64,000 bases of DNA from Rhodanobacter sp. C06 (GTDB lineage Bacteria; Pseudomonadota; Gammaproteobacteria; Xanthomonadales; Rhodanobacteraceae), in contig NZ_MUNP01000059.1 of NCBI RefSeq assembly GCF_002001105.1, positions 1 through 64,000 of the forward strand, read 5' to 3'. Each line of letters starts with the position of its first letter. Positions within the stretch are counted from its first letter, which is position 1. This document shows positions 34,686-42,850 of this stretch, in pieces. The position numbers and the translations under genes are program-made. Below the pieces are notes generated by a model, which saw nothing but the letters and a program-made list of their open reading frames with translations, was not told the origin of the DNA and ran no database searches.

Positions 34686-35984
34686 ATGAGCAAGCGCCAC
34701 GACGCGATGCACCCCGGCCGCCGCCGCTTCCTGCAATCGACGGCGCTGGGCGCGGCGGCGTTGCCGGTGGCGCTGCTGGGCGCCGGGGCGAAGGCCACGG
34801 AAGCGGGCGGTATCAAGCTGCCGGCGGCTATCCTCGCGCTGCAGCCGGTGAAGTCGCAGATCGTGCCGATCACCGACGACGAGCGCCGCGCGCGCCTGGC
34901 GAAGGCGCAGGAACTGATGGGGCGGCACGGCATGGACGCCATCTACCTCGACGGCGGCACCACGCTGGACTACTACACCGGCATGCGCTGGTGGACCAGC
35001 GAGCGCCTGATGGGCATGCTGCTGCCGCGCTCGGGCGAGCCGGTGTACATCACGCCCGCGTTCGAGCGCAGCCGCGCGCTGGAGCAGATCCGCTTCGGCC
35101 GCGACGTGCGCACCTGGCAGGAGAACGAAAGCCCCTACGCGCTGATCGCGCAGGTGATGCGCGAGCAGGGCGCCGGCACCGGCGTGCTGGGCATCGAGGA
35201 GAAGGTGCCGTTCTTCCGCTCCACCGGCATCGCCGCGGCGATGCCGCAGGCGAAGCTGGTGCCGGCGACGTCGGTCACCGCGGGTTGCCGCGCGATCAAG
35301 AGCTCGGCGGAACTCGCGCTGATGCAGGTGGCGAACAACGCCACGCTGGCCTTGTACAAGGCGATCTGGCAGGGGCTGGAGCCGGGCATGACCCAGCAGC
35401 ACATTGCCGCGTGGGTGGATGCCGGCTACGCGCGCATGGGCCTGCGCGGCGAGGCCAGCATCAACGTCGGCAAGTTCACTGCGCTGCCGCACGGCTCGCG
35501 CGAGCCGCAGGCGATCCGCGAGGGCACGCCGGTGATGCTGGATGACGGCTGCTACGTGGAGGGCTACCAGAGCGACATCACGCGTACCTTCACCCTGGGC
35601 AACGCCAGCGACAAGATGAAGCGGGTGTTCGACATCGTGCGCAAGGCGCAGCAGGCCGCGCTCGCCGCCGCGCATCCGGGCGCGGCGATGGAGTCGGTGG
35701 ACGCCGCCGCGCGCAAGGTGATCACGGATGCCGGCTACGGCCCCGGCTACAAGTATTTCTCGCACCGCCTCGGCCACGGCATCGGCATGGACATGCACGA
35801 GTGGTACTACCTGGTCGAGGGCAATCCGCGGAAGATCGAGGCCGGCATGTGCTTCAGCGACGAGCCCGGCATCTACATCCCCGGCGAGTTCGGCGTGCGG
35901 CTGGAGGACGACATGCACGTCGGCGCCGACGGCGCGCGCTGGTTCACGCCGCAAAGTCTTTCGATCGAACGGCCGTTCGGCTAG
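34686..35984 (+). CDS. Tat-exported M24 peptidase (Xaa-Pro dipeptidase-like)
   Basis: 432 residues. A twin-arginine signal, GRRRFLQSTALGAAALPVALL, starts near residue 11. The creatinase-like N-domain (about 60-190) precedes the pita-bread catalytic domain, whose metal ligands are visible in family order: Asp in MLDDGCYVEGYQSDITRTF (about 286-297), His in GHGIGMDMHE (about 364), Glu in SDEPGIYI (about 392) and Glu in VRLEDDMHV. This is an aminopeptidase P/prolidase-type enzyme that cuts next to proline, here outside the cytoplasm. It may act with nearby secreted hydrolases on peptides. Confidence 0.9.
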   Translation: MSKRHDAMHPGRRRFLQSTALGAAALPVALLGAGAKATEAGGIKLPAAILALQPVKSQIVPITDDERRARLAKAQELMGRHGMDAIYLDGGTTLDYYTGMRWWTSERLMGMLLPRSGEPVYITPAFERSRALEQIRFGRDVRTWQENESPYALIAQVMREQGAGTGVLGIEEKVPFFRSTGIAAAMPQAKLVPATSVTAGCRAIKSSAELALMQVANNATLALYKAIWQGLEPGMTQQHIAAWVDAGYARMGLRGEASINVGKFTALPHGSREPQAIREGTPVMLDDGCYVEGYQSDITRTFTLGNASDKMKRVFDIVRKAQQAALAAAHPGAAMESVDAAARKVITDAGYGPGYKYFSHRLGHGIGMDMHEWYYLVEGNPRKIEAGMCFSDEPGIYIPGEFGVRLEDDMHVGADGARWFTPQSLSIERPFG

Positions 35985-36116
35985 GTCTCCGGACCGGGCC
36001 GACGGTTCGATCGATCGCGCGCCGCGCCGGGTTTGACCCGTTCAGCCGGAGGCCGTGCCACGATGGGTCATCTGCGGCAGACAACCCATGAGCGGAGAGC
36101 GTCGACGGTGGCGAGC

Positions 36117-37961
36117 ATGAAGAAGGGTGGGGTGCGGCGATGGCTGCCGGGATGCGGCGCATTGCTGGCGACGGGCGCGGTGTCGGCGGCGGCCTTGCAT
36201 GTGGCCACCGTGGCGCGGTTCGAGCTCGGTTCGCGCGTGGTGGCCACGGCCGAGCCGCCGGTGTCGCGGCCGACAGCCAAGCCCTGCACGGTGACGCTGT
36301 TCTCCCATGAAGCCTTCGACGACCGGGGCGATGGCTCGTCGATGGCGGCGCGGCCGCATCGCTTCGCGTTTGTGCCGCCCAAGGGCTGCGCGGATGGCTG
36401 GGGCAAGGTGGTGCTGGAGGCGGATTTCTCGGTGCCGGCCGGGCGCCAGTTCGACCGCACCGTGGCGCTGTGGCTGGGCGGCGTGAACCTGTATTTCGGC
36501 ACCACCATCGAACCCGAGCCGGGCGTGGCCCAGCACTGGCACGTGGAGCGCGACCTCACCGACTACGCCGCGCTGTTCCGGCAGGCGCAGGCGGGGCAGA
36601 TGATCCTCAACAACTGGGTAAGCCCCACGACGAACCAGCCGATCTATGTCGACGTGCGGCTGGCGTTCTATCCGGCGGGCAAAGGGCAGACGACGGCGCC
36701 ATCGGCCGATCGCGTCTATCCGCTCGGCAGCGATCCGCGCGGTGAGCAGACCGAACTCGACACACCGCAGCAGAGCCTGTCGCGCACGATCACATTCCCG
36801 CGCAACGTGGAGCGCGCGTATCTCGACGTCATCGCGCAGAGCCAGTCGCACGACGAGCGCTGGTACACCTGCGTGGACAAGGCCTACCTGGAAAAGACCC
36901 GCGACTATTCGCTGGAATCGTTCGAGGCCTGCGACGGCGGCAGCTTCCGCGGCGTGGAGGTGCTGGTGGACGGGCAGCCGGCTGGGTTGGCGCCGGTCTA
37001 CCCGTGGATCTTCACCGGCGGCGTGGCGCCGCACCTGTGGCTGCCGACGCCGGCCATCCAGACCACGAACTTCATTCCGGCGCGGGTGGACCTGACGCCG
37101 TTCGCCGGCCTGCTCGACGACGGCAAGTCGCATGCGATAGCCGTGCGCGTGCCGGGTGCCGACCACTTCTTCAACGTGGCGGCGAACCTGCTGGTCTACG
37201 TCGATCCGCAGGCCAGCGAATTGAGCGGCGAGGTGACACGAAACACGCTGGCCGCACAGCAGCCAGCCGGGCTGATCGTGCGCGACACTCTGCATGCTGA
37301 TGCCGCCGACCGCATCGTCGGCACGATAGATACCGACCAGGCGCAGACCGCCACGATTGCCGGCCGCCTGCACACACCGCGGGGCGACATCGCCACTACC
37401 GTGCAGTACATCAGCGGCTTCCACAACCACCAGGTCTTCGCGCGGCCGGGCGAGAAGCGCCACGACGAGACCATCGACCAGCTCGGCACGCTGTCGGTGG
37501 CCGTGGAGCGCGCGCTGGGCGGCAAGCGTCTGGACGGCTATACCGTGGAGCAGCGCGATCCGCTGTATCTAACCGTACGCAAGACCATGCGCGGCACCGG
37601 GCAGGACTTCACCGCCGAGGTGGCGATGAGGCAGGGACACCGCATCGAGACCCGGCGGACGGATTCGCAGGGAGCCGTCTACCACGCCGTGCTGGACGAG
37701 CACCTCGCCACCGGCGACCACGCCGATGGCAAGACCATTCCCGACCCGCTGGACCGCAGCAGCTTCGCCTACCACCAGGCGGGCAGCGAGCAGGCGAGTT
37801 TCACCGACTCGCTGGGCAGCTGCTACCGCACAGCCCTCCAGTCGCGCGAGCAACGCCTCACCGCGGCGAGCGAAGGGCGCGGATGCCCCGGCAACGCCAA
37901 CCATCTGGACAGCCGCTCGCGTCCCGACCACCCGTGGCTGGCGCCGCTGGGCGAACGATAA
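36117..37961 (+). CDS. Secreted PNGase A-like peptide N-glycanase
   Basis: 614 residues from the ATG at 36117, which opens directly on a signal peptide (KKGGVRRWLPGCGALLATGA); in-frame ATGs at 36063 and 36033 would add up to 28 residues. The body matches the peptide-N4-asparagine amidase A family of plants and some bacteria: CTVTLFSHEAFDD, an ADFSVPAGRQFDRTVALWLGGVNLYFGTT region, RNVERAYLDVIAQSQSHDERWY, GPVYPWIFTGG-like VYPWIFTGGVAPHLW and IPARVDLTPFAGLLDDGKSH. The family cuts the bond between asparagine and N-linked glycans. A bacterium would use it on host or plant glycoproteins. Moderate certainty on the exact reaction. Confidence 0.8.
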   Translation: MKKGGVRRWLPGCGALLATGAVSAAALHVATVARFELGSRVVATAEPPVSRPTAKPCTVTLFSHEAFDDRGDGSSMAARPHRFAFVPPKGCADGWGKVVLEADFSVPAGRQFDRTVALWLGGVNLYFGTTIEPEPGVAQHWHVERDLTDYAALFRQAQAGQMILNNWVSPTTNQPIYVDVRLAFYPAGKGQTTAPSADRVYPLGSDPRGEQTELDTPQQSLSRTITFPRNVERAYLDVIAQSQSHDERWYTCVDKAYLEKTRDYSLESFEACDGGSFRGVEVLVDGQPAGLAPVYPWIFTGGVAPHLWLPTPAIQTTNFIPARVDLTPFAGLLDDGKSHAIAVRVPGADHFFNVAANLLVYVDPQASELSGEVTRNTLAAQQPAGLIVRDTLHADAADRIVGTIDTDQAQTATIAGRLHTPRGDIATTVQYISGFHNHQVFARPGEKRHDETIDQLGTLSVAVERALGGKRLDGYTVEQRDPLYLTVRKTMRGTGQDFTAEVAMRQGHRIETRRTDSQGAVYHAVLDEHLATGDHADGKTIPDPLDRSSFAYHQAGSEQASFTDSLGSCYRTALQSREQRLTAASEGRGCPGNANHLDSRSRPDHPWLAPLGER

Positions 37962-37998
37962 CGATCCCGGTGGCGACAGCGCCCTTGCGGCAGGGGTA

Positions 37999-39198
37999 CT
38001 AGAAGAACGTCGGCATCACTTCCAGTACGCGCAGTTCGTCGTCGACGCGCAACACCTGCCGCCACTTGTCGAACGTCAGGCAAGGGTGGGACGCGCCGAA
38101 CGAAACGATATCGCCGACGCGGAGATCGGCGTCGGCGGGAATCGCGAGCATCGTGTGCTGGTCCATCACCTTGCGCACCGTGCACTGCCGCAGCGGATGC
38201 GCCGGTTCGCCGGAGCGGTGCCGTTGCAGCGGAATCGGCAGGTCGGGATCGCAGGAAATGTCGCGCTTGCCCATCGCGACGACCGCCAGGCCGGGTTCCG
38301 GCAGGGATTGCACGTGGGCGAACACGGCCAGCGCGGGTTGCAGCTCGCCTTCGAGTTCCGGATCGCGTGCCTTCACTGCGGCCATCGCGTCGCGATACGA
38401 GCGATGGTCGTGCACGACGTAGCAGCCGGGTCGCAGGATGGGCGTGCAATTCGCGCGCAAATCCGCCTGGTCGAACGCTTCGGCGATCAGGTCGAACCAT
38501 TGCGAACCCGCCGCCGTCACGATCGGCTTGCGATCGGCGAACGCGCCTGCATCCATCAGGCCGCGCAGGGTGACGACGAGCCGTTGGGCGTAGGCGCGGA
38601 CCTCGTTGGCCGCGTGTTCGCCGCCGATCAATCCCTCGTAGCCTTCGATGCCGCAGAGCGCGAGTGCAGGTGCGGCGGCGATGGCATCGATCAGTGTTGC
38701 GAGCGCGGCTTCGTCGCGCACCCCGCAACGGCCGCCGGGCACGCCGAGTTCGATCAGCACCTGCAGGGTCAGGCCGCGTTCCCCGAAGAACCGGTCCAGC
38801 GCCGCGACGTTGGCCGCGCTGTCGGCCACGCAGCAGTAGTCCGCGCCGCGCTCGATCAGTCCGGCGACGATCGCCATGTTGGGCGCGCCGACGAGCTGGT
38901 TCGCCATCAGCAGGCGCGTGGCGCCGTGTGCGAAGGCCGCGGCGCACTGCACGGCGGTGGCCAGCGTGATGCCCCAGGCGCCGGCATCGAGCTGACGGCG
39001 GAACAGCGCGGGCGTCATCGTGGTCTTGCCGTGCGGCGCGAGTCGCGCACCGTGGTCGTCGGCGTAACGCTGCATCCAGGCGATGTTGTTGGCCAGCGCC
39101 GAATCGAGGATCGCCGCGGCTGGCAGGCTCACGCCGTCGAGCAGCGACGGGCCGGTGACGGGACTGCCTTTTTCGGGTGGCGACATGCGGGGAGTCAT
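37999..39198 (-). CDS. PLP-dependent amino acid deaminase / D-threonine aldolase-like
   Basis: 399 residues. The fold-type III PLP barrel is shown by LAPHGKTTMTPALFRRQLDAGAWGIT, whose Lys is the expected Schiff-base residue, then ATRLLMANQLVG, VLIELGVPGGRCGVRD and GIEGYEGLIGG. The C-terminal beta domain contains RPGCYVVHDH, MGKRDISCDPDLPIP and the metal-type motif VSFGASHPCLTFDKW with His and Cys. This pattern fits D-serine/D-threonine-acting enzymes. It would use D-amino acids from peptidoglycan or antibiotics. It ends head-on to the PNGase-like gene, 37 bases apart. Confidence 0.83.
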   Translation of the reverse strand: MTPRMSPPEKGSPVTGPSLLDGVSLPAAAILDSALANNIAWMQRYADDHGARLAPHGKTTMTPALFRRQLDAGAWGITLATAVQCAAAFAHGATRLLMANQLVGAPNMAIVAGLIERGADYCCVADSAANVAALDRFFGERGLTLQVLIELGVPGGRCGVRDEAALATLIDAIAAAPALALCGIEGYEGLIGGEHAANEVRAYAQRLVVTLRGLMDAGAFADRKPIVTAAGSQWFDLIAEAFDQADLRANCTPILRPGCYVVHDHRSYRDAMAAVKARDPELEGELQPALAVFAHVQSLPEPGLAVVAMGKRDISCDPDLPIPLQRHRSGEPAHPLRQCTVRKVMDQHTMLAIPADADLRVGDIVSFGASHPCLTFDKWRQVLRVDDELRVLEVMPTFF

Positions 39199-39369
39199 GG
39201 AGTCGTTCCGCTCATTGTTGGGGGCGTGCCAGTCTTGCCCCGTGCGGAACGGCGCGCAATGGCTGCCGCCCAGACGCTGTTCAAGGGCTCTCGGCAGGCG
39301 GGTTCGCCTCCGGCGGCCATCGAGGCGGGAGCGATACCCCTGCAGACAGACCGTGCCTCCGTGATTTCA

Positions 39370-39381
39370 GACAACGATGTC
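39370..39381. promoter_or_regulatory. NagR-like operator, upstream copy
   Basis: GACAACGATGTC, a palindrome with one mismatched pair, preceded by GATTTCA and followed by AT. It differs from the site at 39590-39601 by one base and shares its flanks, so the two look like a regulator pair 220 bases apart. Confidence 0.5.
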
Positions 39382-39589
39382 ATGAAAGTCCAACATTTCC
39401 CTTACGGACGTCCAGACGTCTGAATCGATCTAGTCGCGTCGCACCATGCGTCTCGTGCGCAAATCACCGTAGCGGTGGCCATATCGTCGCTGCAATGCGG
39501 TAAATAGCTCGCAGTTATCGTGTGTTTGGATGGTCGTCTTTCGCATTGCATTTCCACGAACCCGGTCACAACATGCGTCATCCGATTTA

Positions 39590-39601
39590 GACAACGTTGT
39601 C
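39590..39601. promoter_or_regulatory. NagR-like operator, chitinase-proximal copy
   Basis: GACAACGTTGTC is a perfect 12-base palindrome about 150 bases before the chitinase start. It resembles the box reported for the LacI-family N-acetylglucosamine regulator NagR in Gammaproteobacteria (recalled as TGACARCGYTGTCA). No nagR gene is in the window, so the regulator would act in trans. Confidence 0.55.
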
Positions 39602-39753
39602 ATCACGAGACATCCGGGTGCCGCCATCTTGGTCTTGGCAGGCCGCGGCGGGCGGGGTGTTCGACCAGGGGAGTACCACCAGGAATCGCAAGCCGTTCGC
39701 CACGGAGAAGGCCATTCGCCTCAAGTAATGCAACTCAACCAGGAGACGCTTCC

Positions 39754-41343
39754 ATGCAGATGAAGAAGTCGGTTGTTTGGCTACGCACGGCATTCAACGC
39801 AGTCGGCACTACCGCAGGTGGTGCGATGGCCATGAGCCTGATGACGGCGGCACCCGTGCAGGCGGTGCACGCGCAAACCGCGACGGCCTGCGCGGCGGCG
39901 TGGAGTTCGGCCACCGCCTACAACGGCGGCGCCGTCGTCAGCGAGAACGGCATCAACTACGTCGCCAACTGGTGGACGCAGGGCAACGATCCGGCCACCA
40001 GCAACGGTGCCGGCGGTTCGGGCCAACCCTGGACTTCGCAAGGCGCGTGCGGCGGTTCGAGCTCCGGTTCCGGCGGCTCCGGTTCGGGCTCGGGCGGCGG
40101 CGGTTCCAGCGGCTCGGGCGGCGGCTGCGCGGCGGCATGGAGTTCGTCCACGGCCTACAACGGCGGCGCCGTCGCCAGCGAGAACGGCATCAACTACGTC
40201 GCCAACTGGTGGACGCAGGGCAATGATCCGGCCACCAACAGCGGCGCCAGCGGCTCGGGCGAACCATGGACTTCGCAAGGCGCGTGCACCGGCGGTGGTT
40301 CCTCCGGTGGTGGCGGGACTGGCGGTGGCGGTAGCAGCGGTGGCGGCTCCGGTTCCGGCGGCGGTGGCGGCACGGCGAATCCGCCGGGCACGGGCGCCAA
40401 CCTGCTGTTCAGTCCGTACAAGGACGTGACGATCAACATGAACTGGAACACCGACACCATGCAGACCGCCGCGGCGACGGGTTCGTCGATTCCGGTGGTC
40501 GGCGCGGGCAGCCTCAAGTCCAACTACGTGACCAACCTCAGCGCGATCACGCTGGCGTTCGCCACCGGCGAATGCGGCAGCGAGAACTGGGGCGGCGTGC
40601 CTGGCGCGAGCTTCGCCAGCGCCAACATCGCCGCGTTGTCCAGCGCCGGGCTGCCCTATGTGGTTTCCACGGGCGGGCAGGCCGGTACTTTCACCTGCGG
40701 CAGCACCGCGAACTTCGCCGTCTTCCTGGCGCGCTACATGTCGCCGCAGATGGTGGGCGCCGACTTCGACATCGAGGGTGGCCAGTCGCAGGCCGGCATC
40801 AACAACCTCGTGGCTGCCGCGGCGTACGGCCAGTCGCTCTATCCCAACCTGCGCTTCTCGTTCACCGTCGCCACGCTGGGTGCGTCGGATGGCAGTTACG
40901 GCGGCGTGAACAGCCTGGGCGACATGGTGGTGAAGGCGGTGAAGGCCTCCACGCTCAGCAACTACACGATCAACCTGATGACGATGGATTACGGTGCGCC
41001 AAGCTCCAGCGTCTGCGTGGTGTCGAATGGTTCGTGCGACATGGCGCAGACGGCGATCCAGGCAGCGGTGAACCTGGAGCACACCTACGGCATCTCGCCG
41101 AACAAGATCGAGCTGACTCCGATGATCGGCGTCAACGACGTGTCGAGCGAGAATTTCAGCATCGCCAACGCCGACACCCTGATCAGCTACGCGGTGGCGA
41201 ACGGCCTCGCCGGCATCCACTTCTGGTCGCTGGATCGCGACACGCCGTGCAGCCAGGGCACTGCTTCGCCCACCTGCAACTCCGTGTCCACGACCACGCC
41301 GCTCCAGTACACCAAGCGCTTCCTGGGCGACCTGGGGCGGTAG
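39754..41343 (+). CDS. Secreted GH18 chitinase with two chitin-binding modules
   Basis: 529 residues from the ATG at 39754, with an AGGAGA ribosome site. After a signal peptide (about 1-40) come two near-identical CBM5/12-type modules (about 42-98 and 126-180), each with AAWSS.TAYNGGA and NWWTQGNDPA, linked by Gly/Ser-rich spacers. The catalytic GH18 barrel begins NLLFSPYKDVTINMNW; the DxDxE motif is seen as ADFDIEGG with Glu at about 341. INLMTMDYG and AGIHFWSLDRD are further GH18 strands. It hydrolyses chitin outside the cell. Upstream NagR-like boxes suggest induction by N-acetylglucosamine, and a strong hairpin follows the stop. Confidence 0.93.
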   Translation: MQMKKSVVWLRTAFNAVGTTAGGAMAMSLMTAAPVQAVHAQTATACAAAWSSATAYNGGAVVSENGINYVANWWTQGNDPATSNGAGGSGQPWTSQGACGGSSSGSGGSGSGSGGGGSSGSGGGCAAAWSSSTAYNGGAVASENGINYVANWWTQGNDPATNSGASGSGEPWTSQGACTGGGSSGGGGTGGGGSSGGGSGSGGGGGTANPPGTGANLLFSPYKDVTINMNWNTDTMQTAAATGSSIPVVGAGSLKSNYVTNLSAITLAFATGECGSENWGGVPGASFASANIAALSSAGLPYVVSTGGQAGTFTCGSTANFAVFLARYMSPQMVGADFDIEGGQSQAGINNLVAAAAYGQSLYPNLRFSFTVATLGASDGSYGGVNSLGDMVVKAVKASTLSNYTINLMTMDYGAPSSSVCVVSNGSCDMAQTAIQAAVNLEHTYGISPNKIELTPMIGVNDVSSENFSIANADTLISYAVANGLAGIHFWSLDRDTPCSQGTASPTCNSVSTTTPLQYTKRFLGDLGR

Positions 41344-41384
41344 GCTGTTCGCCTCCGGCTGGTGCCGGGACGGATGTCTCGCAA

Positions 41385-41414
41385 CGGGTGCTGCAGCAAT
41401 GCAGCACCCGTTTC
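41385..41414 (+). terminator. Rho-independent-type terminator after the chitinase
   Basis: A perfect 10-base-pair stem CGGGTGCTGC / GCAGCACCCG (41385-41394 and 41401-41410) with a 6-base loop, followed by TTTCC. It lies about 40 bases after the stop codon. The short T-run makes it a moderate intrinsic terminator. Confidence 0.75.
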
Positions 41415-41905
41415 CATTACTGATCTATGTGGGCACCGCGGGCGACGTGGTCGGGCTGTATCTGAACGATGGCGGCTACCGCATTACTCCGTTTGTCGAT
41501 GTGGAATACGCGAGCATCGATCGCGGTGGTTTTGCCGAACAGGGTGCCGGTGGCTTTGGCTTGCGCAGCAACGCACAGGCATTGGACCGCTGGCAGGCAG
41601 GCCTCGGCGTACGCGCGGGTCGTCACTGGGACCTGGGTGAAGGGCGCGCGTTGGATTTCAGCGCGAACGCGCAATGGCAGCGCACCCTGGCATCGCATGG
41701 TGATGTGTTCGACGCCAGTTTCGTCGGCATGCAACAGTGGCAACCGCTGACGGGTATTGGCCTGTCCCGCTACAGCGGCCTGCTGGGTTTCGACCTGGAT
41801 GCGATGCTGTCGGCGCGTGCAGTGCTGAAATTCGGCTACGACTACCAGATGGGCCAGCGCGTCAGCGGACAGACGATGTCGGCACGCCTGAACGTGGCGT
41901 TCTGA
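41399..41905 (+). pseudogene. Autotransporter beta-barrel C-terminal fragment
   Basis: The frame gives 168 residues that look like the last part of an autotransporter beta-domain: ITPFVDVEYASIDRGGFAEQG, GLGVRAGRHWDLGEGRALDFSANAQWQRTL, SRYSGLLGFDLDAMLSARAVLKFGYDYQMG and a final SARLNVAF ending in Phe. Full autotransporters have a long passenger and a barrel of about 280 residues; only about 150 residues of barrel are present. Its only ATG lies in the loop of the chitinase terminator and no ribosome site is seen. It is best read as the 3' relic of a lost autotransporter gene. Confidence 0.75.
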
Positions 41906-42088
41906 TGCAGTCGATTTCGTTGCCGGCGAACCGGGATGCTGCGTCAGCAGGCCCGGTTCATCGGATGTCGGAAACCGGTCGGGGATGATAGACAGGCGGC
42001 AGGCGCGCCTGAAGCGTCGCGATGGTACGTGGCCGGCGAGCGATGTTCGTGCGCGCCGCGGCATCAGCCCATGGATGATCCCGGTTCG

Positions 42089-42526
42089 TCATCCGCCCTG
42101 CGCCTGCACCCACTGCACGATGCCCGCGGACTGCATCGCGCCGGCTTGCCGCGCCACTTCGCGGCCACCCTTGAACAGCGCGAGGGTGGGGATGCTGCGG
42201 ATCGCGTAGCGGTTGCCCAGCGCCTGCTCGGCGTCGGTGTCGACCTTGAGCAGGCGCACGTGCGGTTCGAGTTGCGCGGCGGCTTGCGCGTAGTGCGGGG
42301 CCATCATCTGGCACGGGCCGCACCAGGTCGCCCAGAAGTCCACCAGCACCGGGATGTCGTTGCGTGCAAGGTGTTTCTGGAAGGCGGCCTCGTCGACGGC
42401 CAGCGGGTGGCCGGTGAACAGCGGCTGGTGGCATTGGCCGCAGACGGGCGTCGCGCCGAGGCGTTCGGCCGGCACGCGGTTCACGGCTTGGCAGTGCGGG
42501 CAGACGAGATGCAGCGGGTCGCTCAT
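42089..42526 (-). CDS. trxC: Thioredoxin 2
   Basis: 145 residues, the normal TrxC length. An N-terminal zinc finger has two CxxC pairs (Cys9/12 in VCPHC and Cys29/32 in VCGQC) and is followed by the thioredoxin fold with active site WCGPC (Cys69/72) and the cis-Pro loop RSIPTLALFKGG. TrxC is a cytoplasmic disulfide reductase, often induced by oxidative stress; it could feed electrons to the MsrA and MsrB encoded at 12.5-13.5 kb. An in-frame start upstream (42631) is not required. Confidence 0.93.
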   Translation of the reverse strand: MSDPLHLVCPHCQAVNRVPAERLGATPVCGQCHQPLFTGHPLAVDEAAFQKHLARNDIPVLVDFWATWCGPCQMMAPHYAQAAAQLEPHVRLLKVDTDAEQALGNRYAIRSIPTLALFKGGREVARQAGAMQSAGIVQWVQAQGG

Positions 42527-42850
42527 GGCTTGAGCCTCGCGGGTTCGATGGTGCCGGGAATATGGGGCTGGCGAAGTCCCGATCAACATGGCCGCGCAGC
42601 ACCGGTCGGCCCGGGCGACGCCCTGCGTCACGCCGGCCGCGCTCTCGGGGGCGGCATCGGGTCCGCCGGCTGTTGTCCGGCGCCGTCATCCCGCGGCAGC
42701 CTCGCCGATGCGACACTTCCGGGAGGCTTGGGGCGCGCGCCCGTCCCACCGAGGCGGCCGCTCGTCCCCCGATACGCGACGCTGGCCACGCCGCGCTGTG
42801 CCATGGCCGCCGGCGAGGTCATCATGGGGGTTTCGCGGCGGGAGCGGCGC
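42527..42850. other. Divergent intergenic region
   Basis: 324 bases between the trxC start and the M23 peptidase start, uniformly GC-rich. In-frame ATGs at 42803 and 42824 precede the chosen peptidase start. No palindrome or AT-rich promoter patch stood out. Confidence 0.4.

Larger units (their letters stand above)
39199..39753. other. 555-bp divergent regulatory region before the chitinase
   Basis: This stretch lies between the PLP enzyme and chitinase starts. It is more A/T-rich than its surroundings in 39355-39610 and holds two copies of a GACAAC-type palindrome. No gene is convincing; the short minus-strand frame at 39430-39627 lacks support. Confidence 0.6.

Noticed and set aside
37726..39423. 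A 565-codon plus-strand frame opposite the PLP enzyme
   Set aside because: Shadow of the minus-strand amino acid deaminase-like gene, which has PLP-Lys and metal motifs.
39430..39627. A 65-codon minus-strand frame in the chitinase upstream region
   Set aside because: It overlaps the palindromic operator, has no ribosome site and no recognisable domain.
40050..40380. Repeated GGC/TCC-rich DNA and two similar 150-bp blocks in the chitinase gene
   Set aside because: Not a CRISPR or mobile repeat; these are Gly/Ser linkers and a duplicated carbohydrate-binding module within one protein.
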